From Amphritea opalescens (lineage in GTDB: Bacteria > Pseudomonadota > Gammaproteobacteria > Pseudomonadales > Balneatricaceae): 64,000 nt of DNA. Both the position numbers and the translations under genes were made by a program. The stretch is from positions 1-64,000 of the forward strand of contig NZ_RQXW01000012.1 of NCBI RefSeq assembly GCF_003957515.1. The letters are read 5' to 3'. The stretch's first letter is position 1, and the number at the start of each line of letters is the position of its first letter. Below, piece by piece: positions 42,520 through 51,201 of the stretch. The notes beneath the pieces were generated by a model that did not search any database, had not been told where the DNA came from, and worked only from the letters and a program-made list of their open reading frames with translations.

Positions 42520-42612
42520 CAGAGCACCTGAACCCCATTTTTGCGTAGGGTGCCGGTGAAGAATGAACCGCACCAATGGTGCACCAATGCTGGACGACAC
42601 ATCAGAGGAATA

Positions 42613-43026
42613 CTACTTAACCACCTTCAACGAAGGGCGGCTCTTGGCTTTCGGCTTAGGCGGTTCTGGGGGCTTAGGGTCCGTTTCAGGCTCTTCTGCG
42701 AAAAGCGCCTCAACACCCGGCTCGGCACCAAAACCCATCCCTTGACCATTCTCACGGGCGTAGATCGCCATGACAGCAACAATAGGCACAAATACATTCA
42801 TCGGCACACCACCGAAACGCGCATTAAAGCTCACCGCATCAATGTCGACCGATAAATTCTGCACCGCAGAAGGCGCGATATTCAAAACAATCTGACCATC
42901 ACTGATAAATTGCTGCGGCACCATCACACCCTGAATTTCAGCATCAATCACCAAATGTGGCGTCCAGCCACTATCCAGAATCCACTCATTCAGCGCACGA
43001 ATAAGATATCCACGACTCGATTGCAT
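42613..43026 (-). CDS. sspB: ClpXP specificity-enhancing factor SspB
   Basis: Adaptor that brings ssrA-tagged proteins to ClpXP. The N-terminal substrate-binding domain covers residues 1-110 (SSRGYLIRALNEWILDSG, FNARFGGVP). A flexible Pro/Glu-rich linker leads to the ClpX-binding tail RPSLKVVK at 130-137. The ribosome site GGAG directly follows the T run of the terminator after sspA, so its expression may depend on read-through. Confidence 0.95.
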   Translation of the reverse strand: MQSSRGYLIRALNEWILDSGWTPHLVIDAEIQGVMVPQQFISDGQIVLNIAPSAVQNLSVDIDAVSFNARFGGVPMNVFVPIVAVMAIYARENGQGMGFGAEPGVEALFAEEPETDPKPPEPPKPKAKSRPSLKVVK

Positions 43027-43036
43027 TTTTTACTCC

Positions 43037-43067
43037 AAAAAAAAGGATGAGTAAAAACCCATCCTTT
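43037..43067 (-). terminator. Hairpin-T tract between sspA and sspB
   Basis: On the minus strand AAAGGATGGGT and ACTCATCCTTT form a stem (complement 43042-43067) with a T-rich loop, and eight T follow (43044-43037). It sits just past the sspA stop and directly before the sspB ribosome site, so it may act as an attenuator within an sspAB operon. Confidence 0.8.
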
Positions 43068-43087
43068 ATATATTAATGTCGACCGTA

Positions 43088-43717
43088 TCAGTCACGCATT
43101 TCACGTTCTTCTTCAGACAAGCTGATCTGAAACGCTTCACGCTCAAACAGACGTTCCATATACTTAATAAGATCTTTGCACTGCGCTTCCGGCAACTCAA
43201 CACCTAGAATCTCTAGACGCCATAGCAACGGAGCAATACAGCAGTCTACTAAGGTAAACTCTTCACTCATAAAGAAGTCTTTCTCACCAAAGATCGGTGA
43301 AACAGCCACTAAGCTATCACGCAAGGCTTTACGTGCATTGTCAGCATCATCCGCGTCTTCAGCGGTCAAAATGATATCCGCTAAAGAACACCAATCACGC
43401 TGAATACGGTACATATACAAACGACTTTCAGCACGTGCAACAGGATAGACAGGCAGTAGCGGCGGATGAGGAAAACGCTCATCCAGATACTCCATCATCA
43501 CATTTGGCTCATACAACACCAGTTCCCGATCTAGCAGAGTCGGCAAGCTGTTGTATGGATTCAGTGACGCCAGATCCTCAGGCAAACTGTTTGGATCGCA
43601 ATCGTTTATTTCAACTGCAACACCTTTTTCTGCCAGAACGATACGTACCCGATGGCTATAATGATCATTGCCATCGGAGTAAAAAGTCATAGAAGAACGC
43701 TTGGCCACTACACCCAT
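43088..43717 (-). CDS. sspA: Stringent starvation protein A (SspA)
   Basis: Glutathione-transferase-fold protein that binds RNA polymerase in E. coli and modulates stress and late-gene transcription. [51 protein letters not shown]-type segments and [13 protein letters not shown] are strongly conserved. Start at ATG 43717 ([14 protein letters not shown]), which aligns with E. coli SspA and has GGGGTGAT upstream; the open frame to 43744 is not needed. 209 residues. Confidence 0.95.
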   Translation of the reverse strand: MGVVAKRSSMTFYSDGNDHYSHRVRIVLAEKGVAVEINDCDPNSLPEDLASLNPYNSLPTLLDRELVLYEPNVMMEYLDERFPHPPLLPVYPVARAESRLYMYRIQRDWCSLADIILTAEDADDADNARKALRDSLVAVSPIFGEKDFFMSEEFTLVDCCIAPLLWRLEILGVELPEAQCKDLIKYMERLFEREAFQISLSEEEREMRD

Positions 43718-43753
43718 TAAATCACCCCGTTTCACTTGTTCCATAAAATAAAT

Positions 43754-43784
43754 ATACGCGGACCAACAAAATTGGCCCGCGTAT
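43754..43784 (-). terminator. Terminator-like hairpin after petC
   Basis: ATACGCGG and CCGCGTAT, with inner CCAA/TTGG, form a long stem with one mismatch. T-rich sequence follows on the minus strand. It lies in the 90-base gap between petC and sspA. Confidence 0.65.
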
Positions 43785-43807
43785 CGGTAATCTTGTCTAG
43801 CAGACGT

Positions 43808-44569
43808 TTAGTGAACGTCTCGCCAGAACTCCTTCTTCAGCGCAAACGCGAAGACAAACAAGATCGCCAAGAAGATCAGCACTTTATAACCAATTTGTTC
43901 AGATTCAAGCTTAACAGGGTTACCCATATAAGACATGAAGTTAACTAGGTCATAAACGGTCTTATCAAACTCTTCAACCGAAAGCTCGCCTTTTTCAGCA
44001 ACACTCAGGCAACCACCCATTGTCAGGCCAGTCAGAGGATCAATGGTTTTCTCATGATGAGCCATCTCAGACGCTGTGCAATGGTTAACCTGAAGGCCTT
44101 GCAGTCCCTCTAACACGTTAGGCATACCAACGTCAGGGAAGACAACGTTATTCACACCCCAAGGACGTGCAGGGTCTTTGTAGAAACTGCGCAGGTAAGT
44201 ATACACCCAATCTTCACCACGTAGACGTGTTTCCAACGTCAAATCAGGTGGAGGAGTACCAAACCAACCAGCTGCATCCGCCTGTGGCATAGCAATGGTC
44301 ATCTGCTCACCCACTTTGGACTCGCCAAAGATCATGTGCTCTTGCACCAACTCGCTAGGCATACCCAAATCGACAGCAGCACGCTCATAACGCTGAAAGT
44401 TAGCCGAGTGGCAACCCATGCAGTAGTTAACAAAGGTTTTCATACCACGTTGCAGAGATTCTTTATTGGTATGATCCGGCCCCATGGTGTCCAAATGAAC
44501 CCCGCCGGTATTCGCACTGGCGACGACAGGCACCAGCACCAACATAATTGCGATAAAAAACTTTTTCAT
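43808..44569 (-). CDS. petC: Cytochrome c1 of the bc1 complex
   Basis: Haem-c subunit of ubiquinol:cytochrome c reductase, anchored to the inner membrane with its haem in the periplasm. The signal peptide (1-19, ends VASA) is followed by the CMGCH haem site (Cys50, Cys53, His54), the probable axial Met in the TIAMPQADAA region or later, and a C-terminal anchor (VLIFLAILFVFAFAL). 253 residues. The start overlaps the petB stop by one base. Confidence 0.95.
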   Translation of the reverse strand: MKKFFIAIMLVLVPVVASANTGGVHLDTMGPDHTNKESLQRGMKTFVNYCMGCHSANFQRYERAAVDLGMPSELVQEHMIFGESKVGEQMTIAMPQADAAGWFGTPPPDLTLETRLRGEDWVYTYLRSFYKDPARPWGVNNVVFPDVGMPNVLEGLQGLQVNHCTASEMAHHEKTIDPLTGLTMGGCLSVAEKGELSVEEFDKTVYDLVNFMSYMGNPVKLESEQIGYKVLIFLAILFVFAFALKKEFWRDVH

Positions 44570-45816
44570 TAGCCTGTCACCCTTTCCGGTACCGGTTTAG
44601 TGCTTTCCATTCTGGTGTAGAACGGCATCAGGAAGAAGTATGCAAAATACAGTGCAGTACAGATCTGTGCCACCAGTGTACGGCCAGGAGAAGATGCAAC
44701 AACTCCTAAGTAACCCAGAATCACAAAGCTAATGGCAAAGATAACCAACCAAACTTTACTCATCCAACCTTTATAGCGCATAGATTTAACTGGGCTACGA
44801 TCCAACCAAGGAAGAACAAACAGAATGGCAATCGCACCACCCATCACTACAACACCAGGGAACTGGGAAGCCGCAATAGGCGGAATCGCACGCAACATAG
44901 CGTAGAACGGTGTGAAGTACCAAACCGGCGCGATGTGCGGCGGGGTCTTCAGCGGGTTAGCCGGTTCAAAGTTTGGCTGCTCAATAAAGTAACCACCCAT
45001 CTCAGGGAAGAAGAAGATGATTAGGCAGAATACGAACAGGAAGACCACTACACCAACAATATCTTTCACGGTGTAATAAGGGTGGAATGGAATACCATCG
45101 AGTGGGATACCGTTCTCGTCCTTTTTCTCTTTGATTTCGATACCGTCTGGGTTGTTAGAACCCACTTCATGCAGAGCGATGATGTGCATAACAACCAAGC
45201 CCAGCAGGACGATCGGCAGTGCAACAACGTGCAGCGAGAAGAAACGGTTAAGCGTGATACCAGAAATCAGATAATCACCACGAATCCATTCTGCTAGATC
45301 CGGACCAATCACCGGCACGGCAGAGAACAGCGATACGATTACCTGTGCACCCCAGTAAGACATCTGTCCCCATGGCAGCAAGTAACCCATAAAGGCTTCA
45401 GCCATCAGCGCCAGATAGATCGTCATACCGAAGATCCATACCAATTCACGCGGCTTACGGTAAGAACCGTACAGCAGACCACGGAACATATGCAGATAAA
45501 CCACAGCAAAGAAAGCGGAAGCACCGGTGGAGTGCATATAACGCAGCAACCAGCCGTAATCCACATCACGCATGATGTATTCAACCGAAGCAAACGCGCC
45601 TTCTGCGGTTGGATTATAACTCATAGTCAACCAGATACCGGTCAACAGTTGGTTAACTAAAACCAACAGAGCGAGGGAACCAAAGAAGTACCAAAAGTTG
45701 AAGTTCTTTGGAGCGTAGTATTTTGCTAAATGATCATCCCACATCGCCGTCAGCGGGAAACGATCATCGATCCAGCCAATGATGCCTGGATTTCCTTTAT
45801 TACGTGCGCCAGCCAT
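44569..45816 (-). CDS. petB: Cytochrome b of the bc1 complex
   Basis: Core membrane subunit that holds the two b haems and the quinol-oxidising and quinone-reducing sites. Eight membrane helices are visible. His pairs occur in RYMHSTGASAFF/YLHMF and in FSLHVVALP/VVMHIIALH. The Qo loop PEW equivalent is in APVWYFTPFYA. GYLLPWGQMSYWGAQVI is highly conserved. 415 residues. It overlaps petA by one base. Confidence 0.97.
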   Translation of the reverse strand: MAGARNKGNPGIIGWIDDRFPLTAMWDDHLAKYYAPKNFNFWYFFGSLALLVLVNQLLTGIWLTMSYNPTAEGAFASVEYIMRDVDYGWLLRYMHSTGASAFFAVVYLHMFRGLLYGSYRKPRELVWIFGMTIYLALMAEAFMGYLLPWGQMSYWGAQVIVSLFSAVPVIGPDLAEWIRGDYLISGITLNRFFSLHVVALPIVLLGLVVMHIIALHEVGSNNPDGIEIKEKKDENGIPLDGIPFHPYYTVKDIVGVVVFLFVFCLIIFFFPEMGGYFIEQPNFEPANPLKTPPHIAPVWYFTPFYAMLRAIPPIAASQFPGVVVMGGAIAILFVLPWLDRSPVKSMRYKGWMSKVWLVIFAISFVILGYLGVVASSPGRTLVAQICTALYFAYFFLMPFYTRMESTKPVPERVTG

Positions 45817-46412
45817 TATGCAGTCTCCTGATCCACACCAATGATGATCACATTTTCGCTCTCATAATAATGAGGCGGAATCACCAGGTTAGTAGGTGCC
45901 GGAACACCCTTCAATACACGACCAGACAGGTCAAAACGAGAACCATGACATGGGCAGTAGAAACCACCAACCCAATCAGCACCCAAATCTTCAGGGCCAA
46001 GTTCAGGACGGTACGTCGGAGAACAACCCAAATGGGTACAAATACCCACCATCACCGCGATATCTTCACGCAGTGAACGAGCAGGTGTGCCCGGTATATA
46101 CGCCGGCTGCTGTGGTACTGTCGACTTAGGATCCGCTAAACGATCAGAAATCTTTGCCAAATTGGCCAAAGCTTCCGGTCCACGGCGAACAATCCATACA
46201 GGCTTGCCGCGCCACTTCACGATCATCTGCTGACCAATTTCCAGCTTGCTGACATCAGCTTTAACCGGAGCACCAGCCGTTTTGGCCTTGGCACTCGGGT
46301 TCCATGAAGCCACGAACGGAACAGCAGCTCCTACGGCACCCACTGCCCCAACAGCAGAGGTGGCACCGATCAGGAGACGTCGCCGCCCCTTATTCACGCC
46401 GTCATTACTCAT
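45816..46412 (-). CDS. petA: Rieske iron-sulfur subunit of the bc1 complex
   Basis: Carries electrons from quinol to cytochrome c1. The N-terminus has a Tat-type signal with GRRRLLIGATS and then the membrane anchor. The [2Fe-2S] ligands are in CTHLGC and CPCHGSRFD, and the flexible hinge precedes them. 198 residues. GGGGAGAT lies upstream of the ATG. First gene of the petABC operon. Confidence 0.96.
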   Translation of the reverse strand: MSNDGVNKGRRRLLIGATSAVGAVGAVGAAVPFVASWNPSAKAKTAGAPVKADVSKLEIGQQMIVKWRGKPVWIVRRGPEALANLAKISDRLADPKSTVPQQPAYIPGTPARSLREDIAVMVGICTHLGCSPTYRPELGPEDLGADWVGGFYCPCHGSRFDLSGRVLKGVPAPTNLVIPPHYYESENVIIIGVDQETA

Positions 46413-46638
46413 TAAGACTATCTCCCCTCACTCAACCTATAACGCCACACTATTGCAGTGCAGTCATTATTGGGTTGCTCAGTAATGAATACCGAATTAA
46501 CGGATTTTTAAAATGGCACAAATAGTAATGAAATTCCCTGCTTCTTACAAGGATAAATAGGGGTAAAACCGCCTTTTTACGCCTATAGTCGAGCAAGTCT
46601 TGACCTCACCACAAAGCACCATTACAGAAACGAAAAAA

Positions 46639-46669
46639 CGCCCGAACCATTGCTGGCACGGGCGCTTTT
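46639..46669 (-). terminator. Rho-independent terminator of rplM-rpsI
   Basis: CGCCCG and CGGGCG (complement 46659-46664 and 46639-46644) form a GC stem with a 14-base loop and a T run on the minus strand, 35 bases past the rpsI stop. Confidence 0.8.
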
Positions 46670-46698
46670 TGTTCGATACAAAAAAGTATCGCCGCGAA

Positions 46699-47091
46699 TT
46701 AACGCTTAGAGAACTGTGGTTTCTTACGTGCTTTACGTAGACCAACTTTCTTACGTTCAACTTCACGCGCATCACGGGTAACAAAACCAGCAGCACGCAG
46801 TTCAGGACGTAGAGTCTCATCATATACCATCAACGCACGAGTGATACCGTGACGGATCGCACCAGCTTGACCGAAACCACCACCGCCTTTAACGGTAATG
46901 TAAACATCAAATTTATCAGTGTTACCAGTCAGATCAAGAGGCTGACGAACGATCATGCGAGCAGTTTCGCGACCGAAGTAAACATCTAGTTCACGCTGGT
47001 TAACAGTGATTTTACCTGTACCTGGACGCAAAAATACGCGTGCAGTAGAGGATTTACGACGGCCTGTGCCGTAATACTGAGTTGTAGACAT
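46699..47091 (-). CDS. rpsI: Ribosomal protein uS9
   Basis: Small-subunit protein whose C-terminal tail reaches the P-site t[22 protein letters not shown] starts the protein and the basic tail ends KKPQFSKR. 130 residues, the same as E. coli. It follows rplM by 13 bases on one transcript. Confidence 0.98.
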   Translation of the reverse strand: MSTTQYYGTGRRKSSTARVFLRPGTGKITVNQRELDVYFGRETARMIVRQPLDLTGNTDKFDVYITVKGGGGFGQAGAIRHGITRALMVYDETLRPELRAAGFVTRDAREVERKKVGLRKARKKPQFSKR

Positions 47092-47104
47092 ATTGACCTG
47101 CCCC

Positions 47105-47533
47105 TTAGACGTTCAGTTCTTGTGGCTGTTGAGCCGCATGCGGATGTTCTGCACCAGCGTACACTTTCATCTTAGTGTACATAGCGCGACCCAGGGGACC
47201 TTTAGGCAACATGCCCTTAACGGCCAACTCGATGGTGCGTGTAGGATGAGTTTCAACCATCTTCTCGAAAGAAGTTTCACGCAGACCACCTGGGTAACCA
47301 GTATGGCGATAGTACATTTTGTCCTTACGCTTGTTACCGGTTACGTTAACTTTCTCAGCGTTAACAACGATGATGTAATCACCAGTATCAACATGAGGAG
47401 TGAATTCTGCTTTATGCTTGCCGCGTAGACGACGAGCAATTTCGGTAGCCAGACGACCAAGAGTTTTACCCTCTGCGTCAACAACATACCAATCGCGTTT
47501 TACCTCTGCAGGCTTAGCGCTAAATGTAGTCAT
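47105..47533 (-). CDS. rplM: Ribosomal protein uL13
   Basis: Early-assembling large-subunit protein. [35 protein letters not shown] and [12 protein letters not shown] are signature segments. 142 residues, the same as E. coli. First gene of rplM-rpsI, with a strong promoter about 125 bases upstream of the ATG. Confidence 0.98.
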   Translation of the reverse strand: MTTFSAKPAEVKRDWYVVDAEGKTLGRLATEIARRLRGKHKAEFTPHVDTGDYIIVVNAEKVNVTGNKRKDKMYYRHTGYPGGLRETSFEKMVETHPTRTIELAVKGMLPKGPLGRAMYTKMKVYAGAEHPHAAQQPQELNV

Positions 47534-47665
47534 GATAATTTACCTATACATCAGTCTGAACAAGGCCAATCGTGTGATTAGCAAGGTTCGACGACCTTAT
47601 AATTATTGGTTGTAAACCGTGGCCTACAACGTCAAAATTCCCCGGACCAATCCGAAGGAGCGCGG

Positions 47666-47694
47666 ATTATACTGCAACTGCAAAAATATGCCAA
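47666..47694 (-). promoter_or_regulatory. Sigma70 promoter of rplM-rpsI
   Basis: On the minus strand TTGGCA (47694-47689) and a perfect TATAAT (47671-47666) are 17 bases apart, followed by a GC-rich discriminator (CCGCGC). That discriminator is the type that makes ribosomal promoters sensitive to ppGpp; this regulation is inferred. Confidence 0.85.
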
Positions 47695-47793
47695 TAAAAA
47701 GATTATTGCGACGCAATATAATCAAACCGAAGGAAACCGAGTGCTCGCAGCGATAGATATAGCGATGCTTTGGTACGCCAACACAGCCTTCGC

Positions 47794-47973
47794 GTAGGGT
47801 GCGGTGAGCCTCGCGAACCGCACCTTCAACGACAAACTTGGCCGACACGGTTCATTTTCACCACGCACCCGCCATTCCCATAGGGTGTGGTGAGCTTTGC
47901 GAACCGCACCTTCAACGGCAACCTTTACAGATACCGGCACCATCGGTGCGGTTCGTTCCTCACCGCACCCTAC
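47794..47973. repeat. REP type B elements downstream of zapE
   Basis: Two forward copies (GTAGGGTGCGGTGAGC...GAACCGCACC at 47794-47824 and 47880-47910) and one inverted copy (47945-47973) share a GGTGCGG/CCGCACC stem and a (G)TAGGG head. The same element is nested in the array at 41.9-42.5 kb. The rest of 47695-48064 has no gene that I can support. Confidence 0.88.
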
Positions 47974-48064
47974 AAAAAAACCGTGGGATCTTCGCCCCTA
48001 CGGAGATATCTTGGGATATTTTGGTGCGGCCCATTCCCCACCGACACCCGCATCAACCACTTCT

Positions 48065-49174
48065 TTAAACGCGATGCTCTCGTGCTAAATACTCTTGCGA
48101 CTGCATTTCAAGCAAGCGACTCTGGGTTCGCTGAATTTCGAACTCTAATCGCCCTTCGCTATAAATTTCATGAATGGACTTTTCAGCAGTGAGGATTAAC
48201 TTCACGCCACAATCATAAAACTCATCAACCAAGTTAACGAAACGACGGGCGGCATCATCATTACTGCGCCCAAGCTGAGGCACATCACTGATCAATACCG
48301 CATGGAAAATCTTACTCAGCTCGATGTAATCATTCTGACTACGTGGCCCTTCGCACAACTCAGAAAACTCAAACCAAGCCACATCTTCACAACAGCGACG
48401 CGCTTGAATATTCCGGCCATTAATCTCTAGCACGCAGTCTTCAGCCACCTCTTTAAGATCAGGCACCAAGCGTTCAAAGCTCTGGTTTAAACTCGCGTCC
48501 GCAGCCGCATCGAGTGGGAAGTGATACAACTCAGCTTGTTCAAGGGTTCGTAAGCGGTAATCAACACCGCTATCGACGTTCACCACTTCGGTAAACTTAT
48601 TGAGCATATCAATCGCTGGCAAAAAGCGAGAACGCTGCAAACCATTCTCGTACAAGCCGTTAGGTACAATATTCGAGGTCGCCACCAGGGATACGCCGTT
48701 TTTAAACAACTCTTCCAGCAGCCCACCTAAAATCATGGCATCGGTGATATCGGTAACAAAAAACTCATCGAAGCAGATAATCTGGAATTCGCTGGCGTAT
48801 TTCTTCCCAATCTCAACTAGCGGATTAGGGGTGCCATCTAATAGCTTTAGCTCTTGATGAACGCGCTGCATAAAACGATGAAAGTGGGTCCGCTCTTTAT
48901 TCTCAAACGGCAGACTGTCATAGAAGGTATCCATCAGGTAGGTTTTACCCCGACCAACGCCACCCCAGAAATACAGCCCTTTCACCGGTTCAACGGTTTT
49001 CTTTTTCAGCTTGCCCGACAGACGGCTCATAAACCCTGAAGGCTTTGGCTCATTTTGCCGAGCAACGAGATCGTCATACAAACGCTGCAGATGCTTAACC
49101 GCCTCTTCCTGAGCCGAATCATAGGAGAAATCATCTCTTTCAAGATCTTTTTTATAACGAGCAATAGGAGTCAT
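48065..49174 (-). CDS. zapE: Cell division AFG1-like ATPase ZapE
   Basis: AAA-type ATPase that associates with the Z ring in E. coli and destabilises FtsZ bundles under stress. Walker A is GGVGRGKTYLMD (about residue 75), Walker B is IICFDEFFVTD (about 133), and sensor-like SNIVPNGLYENGLQR follows. 369 residues. Located upstream of rplM, the usual place. Confidence 0.95.
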   Translation of the reverse strand: MTPIARYKKDLERDDFSYDSAQEEAVKHLQRLYDDLVARQNEPKPSGFMSRLSGKLKKKTVEPVKGLYFWGGVGRGKTYLMDTFYDSLPFENKERTHFHRFMQRVHQELKLLDGTPNPLVEIGKKYASEFQIICFDEFFVTDITDAMILGGLLEELFKNGVSLVATSNIVPNGLYENGLQRSRFLPAIDMLNKFTEVVNVDSGVDYRLRTLEQAELYHFPLDAAADASLNQSFERLVPDLKEVAEDCVLEINGRNIQARRCCEDVAWFEFSELCEGPRSQNDYIELSKIFHAVLISDVPQLGRSNDDAARRFVNLVDEFYDCGVKLILTAEKSIHEIYSEGRLEFEIQRTQSRLLEMQSQEYLAREHRV

Positions 49175-49307
49175 GCGAGAAACCGTACCATTCTAGCTAA
49201 TGTCAGATATCATCAAAGGATATAAAAGAAGGTTGGGCACTTTACTCTCCAACCCCTGTTTTTGCAACGCAACAAAGGAGTAAGCCGAGCCAACCATTGA
49301 GCAAAAC

Positions 49308-49421
49308 CATCGCTGCCAGAGGCAGCTCCTACGACATAAAAAATTAATCGCATTCTGTGGAAGCCCCTTCTAGGGGCGATAAATCTCAATTAAATCCATC
49401 GCAGCCAGAGGCAGCTCCTAC
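49308..49421. repeat. Three type A REPs downstream of lrgB
   Basis: Inverted heads CATCGCTGCCAGAGGCAGC...TCCTAC at 49308-49332 and 49397-49421 flank a forward TGTGGAAGCCCCTTCTAGGGGCGAT-type copy at 49356-49383 (split here by description). They belong to the same family as the RAYT locus and fill most of the 290-base gap between zapE and lrgB. Their spacing is irregular compared with the 91-base array. Confidence 0.85.
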
Positions 49422-49464
49422 CAATGTAAACACACCCTAACACCGAAGGGATTGGCTACAACCC

Positions 49465-50175
49465 CTAACCAATCCCCATCAAAGGAATCAACAAAGGCAA
49501 CATAAAGGCTGTAAAAGCACCGGTCATCCCCATGGCTAAACCACCAAAAGCACCTGCCATCAGGCCATACTCAAAAGCATAGGCGGTACCCATACCATGA
49601 GCCGACACGCCTAAGGTAAAGCCTTTAACGGCTTCATCGGTCACATTCAAAATACGGTAAATAGGTGGCGCTAAGATGCAGCCGATCGCGCCAGTAATCA
49701 GCACTAAACCCGAAGCCAACGACGGATAGCCGCCTAGCTTTTCAGCGACGCCGATAGCTATCGCCGATGTCACCGATTTTGGCGCAATCGATAACAAGGT
49801 ACCCAATGAAGCATCCAGCGCCTGCGCGACTAACACGGCGGAGGCCGCGGCCGTCACCGCTCCTGCCATGCAAGCCAGCAACAATGGTAACAGCATCTTT
49901 TTGACCCGCTCGAAATGGTCAAACAAAGGCACCGCTAAGGCCACTGTCGCAGGCCCTAAGAGGAAATGGATAAACTGCGCACCCTCAAAGTAAGTCTCAT
50001 ACGGGGTACCGGTTAACAATAAAAACACAATGATCAACGACAAGGAAACCAACACCGGGTGCAGTAAAGGCGTGCCTCCTAAGCGTCGATTAAACCACGA
50101 TGTCGCAATAAAGGTCACAATGGTGACGACCAGCCATAGCAATGGCTTAGCGGAAAAAAACGTCCAAAATTCCAT
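49465..50175 (-). CDS. lrgB: LrgB/CidB-family membrane protein
   Basis: Polytopic membrane protein that partners an LrgA/CidA protein. These pairs are described as holin-like modulators of autolysis or as metabolite (pyruvate) transporters; the substrate here is unknown. About seven to eight membrane helices are visible. LLSIAPKSVTSAIAIGVAEKLGG and TGAIGCILAPPI and LGVSAHGMGTAYAFE are family signatures. 236 residues. The start lies five bases after lrgA. Confidence 0.92.
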   Translation of the reverse strand: MEFWTFFSAKPLLWLVVTIVTFIATSWFNRRLGGTPLLHPVLVSLSLIIVFLLLTGTPYETYFEGAQFIHFLLGPATVALAVPLFDHFERVKKMLLPLLLACMAGAVTAAASAVLVAQALDASLGTLLSIAPKSVTSAIAIGVAEKLGGYPSLASGLVLITGAIGCILAPPIYRILNVTDEAVKGFTLGVSAHGMGTAYAFEYGLMAGAFGGLAMGMTGAFTAFMLPLLIPLMGIG

Positions 50176-50180
50176 CGTGA

Positions 50181-50537
50181 CTATTCCCGCTCCAACTGAT
50201 GCAACTTTTTAGCGGAAGGATTGAGAATCAGCGCCGTCACGACAATGGTTAGACCAGTGCTGATAATTAATGCCAACAGGATCGCCAGCCAATCCGCCTT
50301 TAACAAAGAAAAATGGGTCATCAACCCAACGCCAGCAGGCACAAACAGCAACGCTAGATGCTTTAATAAGGCTTCGGAAGGAATCCGTAACGATTCAGGC
50401 ACCTCCCCTTTTATAATCAGGCAAAGCAACAACAACACCATCCCAACCACAGGCCCAGGCACCGGCATCCCCAGCAGTACAACAATAAGCTCACCGACCA
50501 ATTGAAACAGCAGCAGTATCAGAAAACCAACTAACAT
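50181..50537 (-). CDS. lrgA: LrgA/CidA-family holin-like protein
   Basis: Small membrane protein with four helices over 118 residues; MPVPGPVVGMVLLLLCLI and LFVPAGVGLMTHF are the family motifs. It is encoded 13 bases after a Gdt1-type exporter gene and five before lrgB, and all three read in one direction. Confidence 0.92.
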   Translation of the reverse strand: MLVGFLILLLFQLVGELIVVLLGMPVPGPVVGMVLLLLCLIIKGEVPESLRIPSEALLKHLALLFVPAGVGLMTHFSLLKADWLAILLALIISTGLTIVVTALILNPSAKKLHQLERE

Positions 50538-50550
50538 CTCACCTCCCAGA

Positions 50551-51129
50551 TTAAATCAGTAACGACATCGCTTCACTCGCGGCATAAATGCCAAATAGCA
50601 TAAATAACACACCAGATACTCGGTGCAGCCAAACCACAGAAACATAACGCATCAAGGCGCGCCCAGCCATAACACCTATGATCGACGTCGCCACCAGCGC
50701 GACTGTCGCCCCCAACCAAACAGCCACCGGCGACTCGGCACTAGCCAACCCCATCACCGCCAACTGAGTCTTATCACCCAATTCGGCAAAAAACAGCATC
50801 ACTAGGGCCGATAAAAAGATACTTTTGCCCGATAACCCTAAACCACCGGCATCGTCATCCTCTTCTGTTCTGAACGATTGCAGCCCAAACCAGAGAAACA
50901 AAACCGCAACAACGATTAACACGACTGATCGAGGCAACCAGTTCGCCGCCACCGATCCCACAACGACGGCCAGCACATTTAAAACCGAAAACGCCACTAC
51001 CGCCGCCAAAATTACCGGTAACGGCCGATATCGCGCAGCTAAGGTCATACACACCAGCTGACTTTTATCACCGAACTCCGCCAGAAATACCAGTAAAAAA
51101 GTCCCAATAAAACTCCCCAGTTGATCCAT
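50551..51129 (-). CDS. TMEM165/GDT1-family divalent cation exporter
   Basis: Inner-membrane exporter of the UPF0016 family, in bacteria usually a manganese exporter (MneA type). The two hallmark repeats are EFGDKSQLVCMTLA (about 16) and ELGDKTQLAVMGLA (about 115), each followed by further helices; six to seven membrane segments in 192 residues. The two repeats are separated by an acidic loop (FRTEEDDDAG). No manganese riboswitch fits in the 72 bases upstream. Confidence 0.93.
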   Translation of the reverse strand: MDQLGSFIGTFLLVFLAEFGDKSQLVCMTLAARYRPLPVILAAVVAFSVLNVLAVVVGSVAANWLPRSVVLIVVAVLFLWFGLQSFRTEEDDDAGGLGLSGKSIFLSALVMLFFAELGDKTQLAVMGLASAESPVAVWLGATVALVATSIIGVMAGRALMRYVSVVWLHRVSGVLFMLFGIYAASEAMSLLI

Positions 51130-51201
51130 AAAGCCATTCCGCCCAAAAAATCCGGGGATTATACAGAATTAAGCACGGCACTGAGTCATTACACTTTAAA
51201 C

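Noticed and set aside
51130-51201. Manganese (yybP-ykoY) riboswitch upstream of the Gdt1-type exporter
   Set aside because: The gap to mobA is only 72 bases and lacks the conserved loop sequences.
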